NCBI GenBank assembly: GCA_016715065.1 | Contig: JADKBN010000029.1 | Span: 62,001-126,000, forward strand | Direction: 5' to 3' | DNA from: Fibrobacterota bacterium | Lineage (GTDB): Bacteria; Fibrobacterota; Fibrobacteria; UBA5070 | Length of the DNA stretch: 64,000 nucleotides | Shown: one piece after another, positions 17,718 through 26,340 of the stretch | Numbering within the stretch: position 1 is the first letter of the stretch | Layout of the letters: each line of letters opens with the position of its first letter | Program-made: the position numbers and the translations under genes | Notes under the pieces: generated by a model | Told to the model about the DNA's origin: nothing | The model's input: the letters and a program-made list of their open reading frames with translations, nothing else | The model's database searches: none

Positions 17718-18841
17718 GTTTCCACGCCCCCGAAATAGACCTGGTACCGTCGATGAGGCGCTCCGAAGTGGCGGAGATTCAGCCGGCTGGATTCGAGATT
17801 GTCGTCCCAGACGAAATTCGTCTCCATCGTGTCGAATCTGCCCTGTGCCTTCCGATGGACCTCCCGCAACAACAGTCGCAGCGCCTCGCCGCTTCGGTGG
17901 GCCGGAGCGAGCCCCAGCGCATTGAGTTTCAGATTGCGGATCCGGGACCCGAAACACCAGGTCCGCAGGGCGATCTCCACGATGCTCGCCGCCCGGCCAC
18001 CGGGAACCACCTCGTTGAAGTCCGGATGCCAAAAGAGGAACCCGACTTCCCGGCCACGATGCATGGCGAAGATCAGGTGTTCGGCGCGCAGCAACATGCG
18101 GAGCGGATCGAGTAGTTCCACCAGCGATTCCGGATCGCGGGGAAAATAGAGGGGGGTGTCGGAAAGACAGTCGTTGGCAAGGCTTCCGAACAGACGTATC
18201 TCGTCTTGGAATCGAGACCTGTCCATCACGCGGATGGAGTATCCGGTCCCGGATCGTTCTGGAAATCCTGGATCCCATGCCTGTATCCGATCCATGGCGA
18301 CCTTGTAGGTCGAAAGCCCGATCGATCGCATCCCGAAGGAGTCCAGCACAGGAGCAAGCCAGGGTGCGGTGTACAGGGAATCGAAGGAGATGGGTTCTTC
18401 AAACCGGTTTTGCAGGAATCCGGCCCCGTAGGCGACATGGCCGTTCAGGCCGATCACGATGTCCTTGTATCCCCGTTGCGAGGCATGGTGGATCGCGCGT
18501 TCCAGGAGGGCTGCCACCGCATCGCGCCTGCCTGGTGCGCATTCCAGGAAGGCGACCTGTTGGAATCCGCATTCGGGATGGGAAACCAGCATGGCCTGCG
18601 CAACGGGAACGCCCTGGTCGCGCACCATCAACGGCTCGATCGCGCAACTTCGGATGAAGCCGTCGCTCCCCTCCAGGAACCCCTTGGCCAGGTGCGATTG
18701 GAGATCCTTCCATGCTCCGTTCCCCGCATACACCGATCGAAGGAACCTGACGTACTCGCGTCTTTGGCGAGGGGATCTCACGGCGGTGATTTCGAGGGGA
18801 GCACGCATGGCTTCGCTGAAGGTAGAATCCCCGGCCGACAT
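17714..18841 (-). CDS. GNAT-like acetyltransferase fold protein, first gene of the minus-strand operon
   Basis: Up to 375 residues, with two GNAT-like halves: PVAQAMLVSHPECGFQQVAFLE at about 78-100 and HRGREVGFLFWHPD at about 260-275. A substrate-binding-like AAWL/TAPW region lies between them. ATG 18841 and ATG 18808 are both possible starts and neither has a strong ribosome-binding site. The longer form overlaps the start of the divergent radical SAM gene by 35 bases. It is coupled to the next gene by a TTGA overlap. Its function is unknown beyond probable acyl transfer. Confidence 0.68.
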   Translation of the reverse strand: MSAGDSTFSEAMRAPLEITAVRSPRQRREYVRFLRSVYAGNGAWKDLQSHLAKGFLEGSDGFIRSCAIEPLMVRDQGVPVAQAMLVSHPECGFQQVAFLECAPGRRDAVAALLERAIHHASQRGYKDIVIGLNGHVAYGAGFLQNRFEEPISFDSLYTAPWLAPVLDSFGMRSIGLSTYKVAMDRIQAWDPGFPERSGTGYSIRVMDRSRFQDEIRLFGSLANDCLSDTPLYFPRDPESLVELLDPLRMLLRAEHLIFAMHRGREVGFLFWHPDFNEVVPGGRAASIVEIALRTWCFGSRIRNLKLNALGLAPAHRSGEALRLLLREVHRKAQGRFDTMETNFVWDDNLESSRLNLRHFGAPHRRYQVYFGGVET

Positions 18842-20462
18842 CTATATTCCCGATGTGCCTCGCCTCCTTTTCAGCAGTCCCTGCTTCGAGCGCCGTGGCG
18901 AACCCGGGGTGGCCGCGTTCGATCTCTCCTACCACAAGAACACCGCCGCCCAAGGCTGGGCTTCGATGCGCCAACGCCAGGCCTGGCATCCGCTCCACCT
19001 GATGGCCGACAACATCGCGATTCCCTCCACCGTCCTGGACTTCCCCACCCCGGAAGAATTCCACCGCGAACTGGAGCAGGGCTACGATGCCGTGTGCATC
19101 ACCTTCGGAGCGGTGAGCACGGGCATGCTCGCGAAAATGATCCGCCACATCCGTCGGACCTCGCCCCACATCCCCATCGTGGTCGGTGGCTACGGAACCG
19201 ACTTGCTGGATAAGAGCGACGACCCGCTCGTGCGGGAAATCCGGGAGAGCGTAGACGAAATCTGTCGAGGAGAAGGCGTTTCGTTCCTGAAGGATTTCGT
19301 GGCAAGACGCTTCGGAATCTCCCACGATTCCCCGTTCCGCCAAGACCTCCCTTTGCAGGAATTCGGATTCGGCGGCTTGCCTTGGGCGATCTCCAAAGGA
19401 TTGGTCCTGGTGTCCGCGTTGGGATGCAAGAACCAGTGCCAGTTCTGCTCCACCTCGCACCATTTCCAAGGCAGGAAAACGAGCCTGTCGTCGCCGATTT
19501 CGCTTTGCGAAACCCTGGTGGGACAGCTGGCATCGCATCCCAAATCCGCCGATGTGCTGGTCTACGACGAGGACTTCCTCGCCGATCGGGATGCAGCCAT
19601 GGAACTGGCTCGCCTGTTTGGCGCCCAACCAACCCTCGGCGCCAGGAATGTCCGACTGACGGTGTTCGCTTCCATCCGCTCCCTGCAGCAATACACGATC
19701 GACGAGCTTTCCGCCCTGCGCATCGGGATGGTCTTCATCGGCATCGAATCGTTGACGGGTCTGGCATCCGTGGATGGTTGCGCCCGTGCCAAGCGAGGGC
19801 TGGAGGATCCCGCGGCCTTGTTCCAACGGCTGCACGCGGCCGGAATCCACACCATGGCCTCGGTGATCGGTGGTTGGGACGGACAGTCGCCGGACGAACT
19901 CGAGTGGGAAGCAAAGCGGTTCACGGCGTTGAATCCCACCCTGTACCAGGTCATGCCTCTCACGGCTTTGCCAGGCACTCCTCTGTGGGACAAGCACAAG
20001 GAGGACGGCCGGTTCGATTCTGACAATTCTTGGCGCCATCCGGAGATTTGGGGCCATCGCCTGCAAAGCTGGATCGATTCGACCAACCGGATGCTGGTGG
20101 AAGAGGGCGGACCGTGGTTTTTCCGGATGGCCGCAAACCACCTGGAAGCGGTCCAATCCAAACTTCCCGTCCGGCTTCGAAGCGACAACGAGAAACGATT
20201 GTCCGCATTGGAACCGCTGGCTTTGGCTTCGGGATTTTTCTTTCGCGGATCCGGCTTCCGAAATCGCTGGAAACGTTTCACGAAGCGAAGGTTCCGGTCC
20301 TATCCGATCCAATCCTTGGTGCGGATGGCATTCGGGGTCCTGCTGTGCGCCGGCTTGTGGCTCAGCCACCAGGTTGTCGGTCGGATCCGCGCGATGGTGG
20401 GGGCGACCGACGTGCCCAGATCGGTACGGACTCCCTACCCAGGAACGAGGGCTGCCACCTGA
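18807..20462 (+). CDS. B12-binding-like radical SAM protein with C-terminal membrane segment
   Basis: A 551-residue enzyme. ATG 18807 is preceded by GAGGGG at a good distance. The N-terminal cobalamin-type domain ends around HIPIVVGGYGTDLL (about 122-134). The radical SAM motif SALGCKNQCQFCS gives cysteines 207, 211 and 214, followed by LVYDEDFLAD and MPLTALPGTPLWDKH. Near the C-terminus is a hydrophobic stretch (MAFGVLLCAGLWLSHQVV) that could tether the enzyme to the membrane. The gene is divergent from, and partly overlaps, the minus-strand GNAT/radical SAM operon, so the two operons probably share control and function. Confidence 0.88.
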   Translation: MASLKVESPADIYIPDVPRLLFSSPCFERRGEPGVAAFDLSYHKNTAAQGWASMRQRQAWHPLHLMADNIAIPSTVLDFPTPEEFHRELEQGYDAVCITFGAVSTGMLAKMIRHIRRTSPHIPIVVGGYGTDLLDKSDDPLVREIRESVDEICRGEGVSFLKDFVARRFGISHDSPFRQDLPLQEFGFGGLPWAISKGLVLVSALGCKNQCQFCSTSHHFQGRKTSLSSPISLCETLVGQLASHPKSADVLVYDEDFLADRDAAMELARLFGAQPTLGARNVRLTVFASIRSLQQYTIDELSALRIGMVFIGIESLTGLASVDGCARAKRGLEDPAALFQRLHAAGIHTMASVIGGWDGQSPDELEWEAKRFTALNPTLYQVMPLTALPGTPLWDKHKEDGRFDSDNSWRHPEIWGHRLQSWIDSTNRMLVEEGGPWFFRMAANHLEAVQSKLPVRLRSDNEKRLSALEPLALASGFFFRGSGFRNRWKRFTKRRFRSYPIQSLVRMAFGVLLCAGLWLSHQVVGRIRAMVGATDVPRSVRTPYPGTRAAT

Positions 20463-21598
20463 TGCGTCTGGATCTATCGAAAACCTATCGGCTCCCCGTT
20501 TCCAAAAACGACAATTTCAATGCGTGGATCGAAATCACCACCCATTGCAACATCCGCTGCCCTGGCTGCTACCGGGGCTGCGATCGCCCCGAACACCGAG
20601 GGCTGCACAAGACTCTCCACGAAATCCGTCAGGAAATCCTGGAACTCCAGCGCCTTCGCAATCCGTCCATGGTCTCCATCTCCGGAGGCGAAGCCCTGTT
20701 GCATCCGGACCTGGAAGCGATCGTCTCCTTCGTCAAAGGCTTGGGGCTCGCACCGGTACTGTTCACCAACGGACTTCTGCTGGACGACCGTCGTCTGGCC
20801 AGGCTGCGAGCCACCGGGCTGGTGGCCGTGGTGGTGCGCGTGGATACCCTCCAGGAGCAACACCAAGGCAAGACGGAGTCCGATCTCTCCGCGCACCGCG
20901 AAACCTTGGCGGCGTTGGCGGCCCGTCACGACGTGTTCCTGGTGTTGACCTCCTGCATCGATCGCTCCAACCTGGATCAGATCCCCTCCCTGCTGCGGTG
21001 GGGCCGAGTCAACGCCCACCAGGTGGGACAGCATCTGCTCATCCTCAAGCGAGGCCTGGTGCTGGAGCCTTCCGATCCCCTCGAACCGGAGGGGATGGTC
21101 TTCGTGACGGAACTTGTCGAGACGTTGGAACGGGAGGATGCCGATCTGCGGTTTTCCACCTGGTTGGGAAGCGATCGCTCCGCCCAGGATGCCAAATGGC
21201 TGCAGGCCATGCGCCTGGTGGCGGGTGGCGTGGAGCTGGGCTGGACCGATTCCCGGTTCATGGAGGCAGTGCAATCCCTTTCGCACTGGTTCACCGGCAG
21301 GTACGTGGGACTGAAACCCCGCAAGGAGCAGCGGCTGTCCTTGCCCACGGCCATCCTGATTTCGGTGGTCTTCCGATGCTTTCGCGGAATGGTCGCCAAA
21401 TGGCTGGCCAATCCGAGCCTGTGGTTTGGACGTGCCCATCTCCAGGCGATCACCATCGTCGCACCTCCTCATTTCGTGGATGGCCGACGCGACCTGTGCG
21501 ACGGCTGCCCCGACGCCATCCTGCACCAGGGAGCGCTGGTGCCCAGCTGCGCCTTGGCGGAGATCGAACGATACGGCCATCCCTACGAGATCGGCTGA
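20462..21598 (+). CDS. Radical SAM protein with C-terminal cysteine-rich segment
   Basis: A 378-residue radical SAM enzyme without a cobalamin domain. The cluster motif THCNIRCPGCYRGC lies at the N-terminus (Cys29, Cys33, Cys36), and SISGGEALLHPDL supplies the SAM-contacting GGE. The C-terminal LCDGCPDAILHQ and LVPSC cysteines could hold an auxiliary cluster, as in SPASM or Twitch proteins. The start shares one base with the stop of the preceding radical SAM gene. Auxiliary clusters are typical of enzymes modifying peptides or carbohydrates; the substrate here is unknown. Confidence 0.85.
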   Translation: MRLDLSKTYRLPVSKNDNFNAWIEITTHCNIRCPGCYRGCDRPEHRGLHKTLHEIRQEILELQRLRNPSMVSISGGEALLHPDLEAIVSFVKGLGLAPVLFTNGLLLDDRRLARLRATGLVAVVVRVDTLQEQHQGKTESDLSAHRETLAALAARHDVFLVLTSCIDRSNLDQIPSLLRWGRVNAHQVGQHLLILKRGLVLEPSDPLEPEGMVFVTELVETLEREDADLRFSTWLGSDRSAQDAKWLQAMRLVAGGVELGWTDSRFMEAVQSLSHWFTGRYVGLKPRKEQRLSLPTAILISVVFRCFRGMVAKWLANPSLWFGRAHLQAITIVAPPHFVDGRRDLCDGCPDAILHQGALVPSCALAEIERYGHPYEIG

Positions 21599-21644
21599 AG
21601 CCAAGGATCGGGCATCCGTGCGATTTGGCTATCGTTTCCCGCAA

Positions 21645-22679
21645 ATGCCCATTCTCCGATCCATCGCCCTCCTCCTCGCCCTGTGTCTCGCCCCGCCCCG
21701 TGCCGGCGATTGGACTCTCGTGGAAATCGGAGGCCAATGGGGCTTGCGCGTTTCGGGTCGTCAAATTTTGACTTTGGATGGACGCCAAATCCGCTCGGGC
21801 GCCAAACCCACCGATTCATTGGAGCTGCGACTGTGCTCCGATTCGATGGAGATCGTCCCGGAATCGCCGGACACCGCCTACCCCCAAAGCCAAGAGTGGA
21901 AGGTGTTGCGCGGCCCGTTCCGATTCGGCTCCTGGCTCCAATCGACCTATCCCATCGGCGTGGACGACCTGAGAGCCGGAACAGGAATCGAACCCCCGTG
22001 GCGCATGGTGCAGGGAAAAGACGGTAGCGGTTTTGTGAATCCCGGATGGATCACCTTCTGCGCCACGCCAAACCTGCTGGGCCGCATCAAAAAGCCGACC
22101 CTCGTGAGGCATCCTTTCATGGGACTTGTCTCCGACCTGCTTTCGTCCCCCCCTTCCACTCCCAGATGGCGCGGTGTCGCCACCGAAGCCGAACGGGTGG
22201 TCGCTTGGCCAGGCGACACATCCACCGGGTGGGGAGCCAGGGTGCTGGACACCTCGGCCGAAGACGATTTCCGTCAAGCGAGATGGCTGGTGTCCTGGCC
22301 GGGAGCGGGAGGAGTGCGATGGGTCGCTGGCAAGGAGAATCTCGTGCAGGTCCGGGAGGCAGGGAAGCCGACGCGGTTCATCCACTTCCAGGATCCCTAT
22401 TCCCGGATCGCCCAACGGGTGGAATCGCTGGGCGCGAACGAACTCGTGATGGAATGGACCGCCATCTATGGCGATGGCAACTGGGATGAAATCGCACGGA
22501 TCGGTCCCGACAGATTCCGATTCACAGTCAACGGAGGGATGTCCGGAGGCGAAGGCAATGACATTTCGCCGGAAGAAGAGAAGCTCGCCGCCTCGGGTAC
22601 CTGGCGGATCGATCCCAAATCGGGAAAAATCCTTCTGAAAAAATGGCGACAAAAGGAAAAAGCCATCCTGGATCGCTGA
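21645..22679 (+). CDS. Secreted protein of unknown function downstream of the radical SAM pair
   Basis: A 344-residue protein with an N-terminal signal sequence (ILRSIALLLALCLAPP), starting 46 bases after the radical SAM gene. I recognise no family. The body is rich in Trp, Gly and Arg with beta-type patterns (WTLVEIGGQWGLRVSGRQIL). The C-terminal SGTWRIDPKSGKILLKKW reads like a short repeat or carbohydrate-contact segment. An operon link to the radical SAM genes is plausible from spacing, not proven. Confidence 0.6.
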   Translation: MPILRSIALLLALCLAPPRAGDWTLVEIGGQWGLRVSGRQILTLDGRQIRSGAKPTDSLELRLCSDSMEIVPESPDTAYPQSQEWKVLRGPFRFGSWLQSTYPIGVDDLRAGTGIEPPWRMVQGKDGSGFVNPGWITFCATPNLLGRIKKPTLVRHPFMGLVSDLLSSPPSTPRWRGVATEAERVVAWPGDTSTGWGARVLDTSAEDDFRQARWLVSWPGAGGVRWVAGKENLVQVREAGKPTRFIHFQDPYSRIAQRVESLGANELVMEWTAIYGDGNWDEIARIGPDRFRFTVNGGMSGGEGNDISPEEEKLAASGTWRIDPKSGKILLKKWRQKEKAILDR

Positions 22680-22733
22680 TCCGTTGCCAGAGGTGGCCAA
22701 AACCCTACAGTCCTTGCTAGTTTCCCGGGAATC

Positions 22734-23633
22734 ATGAATACGATTCTCATCCTCAGTGCCCTTCTTGCCCAACAACAGCCCGCGCCAGTCACTGCCCCGG
22801 ACCCATCCTCTCCGGCGCCGACGGCCGCTTTGGCGGCGTCGGACTCCGCCAAGCCCGTGGCTTCGCCGTGGAAGAACGAAGCCCAGACCAGCTTGAATCT
22901 GGCCTCGGCGTATTTCGATCAGTGGGCCCCTGGCGGCGAGGACAATCTATCCTGGACCATCAAGCTCGCTGCCCGCGCCGAACGCGACGGCTCCGACTGG
23001 AATTGGCTTTCGAAGGGATCGGCGGAATTCGGGCAGATCAAACTGGGCGATCGCGCCCTGCGCAAGACCACCGACGAGATCAAGGCCGAGACCATGCTCA
23101 GCCGGAAATTGTCCAAATACCTCAATCCCTTCGTGGCCGCCGGCCTCCAGACCCAGTTCTACCGCGGCTACAAGTACCCGGCCGATTCCCTCCCCCGCCT
23201 TGCGGTTTCCGACCCGCTGGATCCATTGTACCTGAGCCAGAGCGCCGGTGTGGGAAGCAAGCCCGTCGAATGGTTCCAGACCCGATTGGGTGCGGCCCTG
23301 CGTGAAGTGCGCACGGATTACTTCACCACCTATTCCGACGACCCCACGACTTCGGAAGTGGAGGATTGGAAGGTGGAGCCCGGCTTGGAATGGGTGAGCG
23401 AATACAAGCAGACCATCGCCAAGAACCTCCTGTTGCAATCCACCCTGACCACCTTCACCAATTTCAAGGGTGCCGACGAGATCGTGCTGGTCTGGACCAA
23501 CGGTGCCACCTTCCAGTTCACCAGCTTCATCAACATCAACGCTTCCGGCGAACTGCACCGCGATCTCCAACAGGCGGATGCGTGGCAGTGGAAGCACGTG
23601 CTGGCGCTTGGTCTCACCTACAACCTTCTCTGA
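22734..23633 (+). CDS. DUF3078 domain protein, probable outer-membrane or periplasmic
   Basis: A 299-residue protein with a short hydrophobic N-terminus and an Ala/Pro-rich linker, then a DUF3078-like body. The diagnostic features are WKNEAQTSLNLASAYFDQWA, GGEDNLSW, RKTTDEIKAETMLSRK and TQFYRGYKYP. DUF3078 is common in Bacteroidota, where members look like beta-rich outer-membrane-associated proteins of unknown role. Its presence supports an FCB-group origin. Confidence 0.72.
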   Translation: MNTILILSALLAQQQPAPVTAPDPSSPAPTAALAASDSAKPVASPWKNEAQTSLNLASAYFDQWAPGGEDNLSWTIKLAARAERDGSDWNWLSKGSAEFGQIKLGDRALRKTTDEIKAETMLSRKLSKYLNPFVAAGLQTQFYRGYKYPADSLPRLAVSDPLDPLYLSQSAGVGSKPVEWFQTRLGAALREVRTDYFTTYSDDPTTSEVEDWKVEPGLEWVSEYKQTIAKNLLLQSTLTTFTNFKGADEIVLVWTNGATFQFTSFININASGELHRDLQQADAWQWKHVLALGLTYNLL

Positions 23634-23645
23634 TCGGAAACGAAC

Positions 23646-24038
23646 ATGTCCATCGCCAACGAATTCAAAGCCTTCATCTCCCGCGGCAACGTCATCGACA
23701 TGGCCGTCGGTGTGATCATCGGTGCCGCCTTCGGCAAGATCGTCGACTCCTTCGTGAAGGACGTGGTCACCCCCCCGCTGGGCTTTTTGATCGGTCGGGT
23801 GGATTTCACCGACCTCAAGATCTCCCTGGGAATCGGATCCACGCCCGTCACCATCAATTATGGTGTGTTCCTGCAGACCTGCTTCAACTTCATGATCATC
23901 GCCGCCGCGGTGTTTTTGTTGGTGAAGCTCGTCGCCAAGATCACACGCAAAGCCGCCGCCGCCACGCCTCCCGCGCCTATTCCGGCGGATGTGGTGCTTT
24001 TGACCGAAATCCGCGACGAGCTGCGCAAGCGTCCCTGA
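23646..24038 (+). CDS. mscL: Large-conductance mechanosensitive channel
   Basis: A 130-residue inner-membrane channel that opens under membrane tension to release solutes in osmotic downshock. The N-terminal amphipathic helix (NEFKAFISRGNVIDMAVGVI), the pore-lining TM1 ending GKIVDSFVKDVVTPP, and TM2 (FNFMIIAAAVFLLVKLV) match the family. The cytoplasmic helix LLTEIRDELRK closes the protein. It lies 12 bases after the DUF3078 gene. A 7-bp hairpin follows (24032-24053). Confidence 0.95.
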   Translation: MSIANEFKAFISRGNVIDMAVGVIIGAAFGKIVDSFVKDVVTPPLGFLIGRVDFTDLKISLGIGSTPVTINYGVFLQTCFNFMIIAAAVFLLVKLVAKITRKAAAATPPAPIPADVVLLTEIRDELRKRP

Positions 24039-24123
24039 CACGAACCTCAGGGAGATCGATCCGAGTCGAATTCGATCGCCTCCAATTGCCGCCCCGGATT
24101 GGGCAATGGTAGGCTGAGGTCCG

Positions 24124-26340
24124 ATGGCCTCCAAACTCCACCGCGCCAGCCTAGCTGATCTCATTTTCCGCCACTATTTGCGTAGTGCCTTGCTTCCCGT
24201 GTTCACCATCGAAGTCGCCCTGGTGACAGCGTATTTTCTCGTCAACGCCTGGAACCTGTCCGAAACCGAAGCCGCCCTCCGGCAGGAGGTGCGCCAGATC
24301 CTCCCGCACCTCGCCTCCAGGCAGGCCAACCTCCTGCAAGCCGGGTTTTCACAAATCGCCAAGGAAGCAACCCTCCTTGCCCACGAGCACGAGGCCTTGT
24401 TGCACGACCCGACCCGGTTTTCGGTACGCGGGCCGCGCCCCGAGATCGTGCGGTCTCCCAACGGGACCTGGCACCAAGCGAACCGAACCCAAGAATCCAG
24501 TCTGTTTTACGCCACCACCAAGCCACTGACGGCCCAACAACGGGATTTCGCCACCCAAAGCGCCGCGTTGGATCCGCTCTACAAGCACATCGTGGAAGAA
24601 ATCCCCAACGTGGTGGCGGCCTATTACAACACCGGCGACAACATGAACCGCCTCCGCCCCTTCATCCCAAAGGTCTGGGAGCTCTACCCGGCGGATTTAC
24701 GGATGTCCGAATACAATTTCTTCTACCTGGCCGATTCCGCCCACAATCCCACCCGCAAGACGGTCTGGACGGGAGCCTACTTGGATCCCGCCGGCCAGGG
24801 ATGGATGATCTCCTGCATTTCTCCTTCCTACCAGGCTGACCGCCTGCATGGTGTGGTCGGCTTGGATGTGACCATCCGCGAAATCGCCGAAAATCTGCTC
24901 AAGACGGATCTTCCCTGGAACGCCGCGGCGTTTTTGGTGGACGACTCGGGAATGATCCTGGCAATGCCCGAGCCCGTCGAGCAGTTGTTCGGTCTCCACG
25001 AGCTCAAAGGCCACGTCTACAAATCTGCGGTGAAGATCGAGCAGATGAAGCCGCAGGAATACAATCTTCTGGCCAATCCGGATTCCACGCTCGCCTCCTC
25101 CTTTTCGCGGATCCTGAGGGACAGCGCGGTGCTCCACAACGTCCGGATCAAGGGGGAGGAGACGTTTCTTGTCCAACAGAGGATTCCCGAGACCGGATGG
25201 AGGCTGTTTTTGGTCGCAAGGTCGCGGGAGGTCTTCAAGACCGTCGAGCAGGCATCCGACCGCTCCCGCAACGTCGGCTGGTTCGTGATAGGGGCCATGA
25301 TCCTCTTCTACATCGGCTTTTTCAGCTATCTGCGCCGCAAGGCCAAATCGATGTCCGCGGCGATTTCCAGCCCGATCACCGATCTCGCACGAGCGACCAC
25401 CGAGTTGGGGAAAAACACCGAATCCTCCTCGGCGTTGGCGATGTGCGGAATTCCCGAAATCGATACGCTGACAGGCAATTTCAACACGCTTTCGCAGGAG
25501 TTGGAGCAGCGCTCCAGGGCCTTGGTGGACGCCTCCGTACGGGAGCGGTTGAAAGACAAGGAAGCGGAACTTGCCTTCACCCGGGGGCGATACGAATCGG
25601 CCAGTTCCTATCTCCACAACGTCGGGAACCTCACCGTCCGCCTGACCTCCAGCGCCATGGATCTCGCGGAGGTGGTCGCCAGCACCCAGCAGTATCCGGA
25701 AGTCTTCCGGATGCTGCGCGCACCCGGAGGAGAGACGACCCTGGATCGCTTCCAGGAGGTCCTGCTGGGCAAGGTGGTGCCCAAGCTGCGCGCCTGCTCG
25801 GAGGAGATCTCGGTGGTGCGGCAAAGCATCCACGACACCATCGAACACCAGCAGAGGGAATTCCTGGAGGGCCGTGACCAGCCATCGACGGAGGGTTTCG
25901 ATCTCTCCCGCTGCCTCGCGGAAGTCTGCCAGGAATTTTCCAGATGGTCGCAGGATGGACGGATTCTGGTCGACCAGACGGGAATCCAGCCGGGGATCGT
26001 CGTGGTCAACCACCGCATTCAGATCAAGAACGGCATCGTGAACCTGTTGAAGAACGCCTTCGAATCGATCGGCTCCGGTTCCGGGCGGATCGTCGTCTCG
26101 CTGGAGAGGGCAGGGGAAAATTCCCGAGCCAGGATCGCGATCGAAGACGATGGAGCCGGAGTCGACCCGATCGACCAGGGCAAGCTGTTCCGCGCCGGCT
26201 TCACCACCAAGCCGTGGGGGCACGGCCTCGGGCTGCACTCGTTGGCGGTGTTCCTGTCGTCCAACGGCGGTTCCGTTTCGCTGACAAGCGCAGGAGCGGG
26301 GGCGGGCGCGAAGGTCGTCATGGAGGTCGGAAATGTCTGA
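24124..26340 (+). CDS. Cache-domain sensor histidine kinase with LHNVGN-type phosphoacceptor
   Basis: A 738-residue membrane kinase. TM1 lies at about 23-42 and TM2 at about 384-404, enclosing a large periplasmic double-Cache-like sensor. A HAMP-like linker precedes the dimerisation helix, where the likely phosphoacceptor is His498 in SYLHNVGN, a variant of the usual H-box. The ATPase domain follows with LLKNAFESI, EDDGAGVDP and TTKPWGHGLGLHSL. The stop overlaps the start of the REC-PAS hybrid kinase by eight bases, so the two should be expressed together and may form a phosphorelay. Confidence 0.9.
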   Translation: MASKLHRASLADLIFRHYLRSALLPVFTIEVALVTAYFLVNAWNLSETEAALRQEVRQILPHLASRQANLLQAGFSQIAKEATLLAHEHEALLHDPTRFSVRGPRPEIVRSPNGTWHQANRTQESSLFYATTKPLTAQQRDFATQSAALDPLYKHIVEEIPNVVAAYYNTGDNMNRLRPFIPKVWELYPADLRMSEYNFFYLADSAHNPTRKTVWTGAYLDPAGQGWMISCISPSYQADRLHGVVGLDVTIREIAENLLKTDLPWNAAAFLVDDSGMILAMPEPVEQLFGLHELKGHVYKSAVKIEQMKPQEYNLLANPDSTLASSFSRILRDSAVLHNVRIKGEETFLVQQRIPETGWRLFLVARSREVFKTVEQASDRSRNVGWFVIGAMILFYIGFFSYLRRKAKSMSAAISSPITDLARATTELGKNTESSSALAMCGIPEIDTLTGNFNTLSQELEQRSRALVDASVRERLKDKEAELAFTRGRYESASSYLHNVGNLTVRLTSSAMDLAEVVASTQQYPEVFRMLRAPGGETTLDRFQEVLLGKVVPKLRACSEEISVVRQSIHDTIEHQQREFLEGRDQPSTEGFDLSRCLAEVCQEFSRWSQDGRILVDQTGIQPGIVVVNHRIQIKNGIVNLLKNAFESIGSGSGRIVVSLERAGENSRARIAIEDDGAGVDPIDQGKLFRAGFTTKPWGHGLGLHSLAVFLSSNGGSVSLTSAGAGAGAKVVMEVGNV

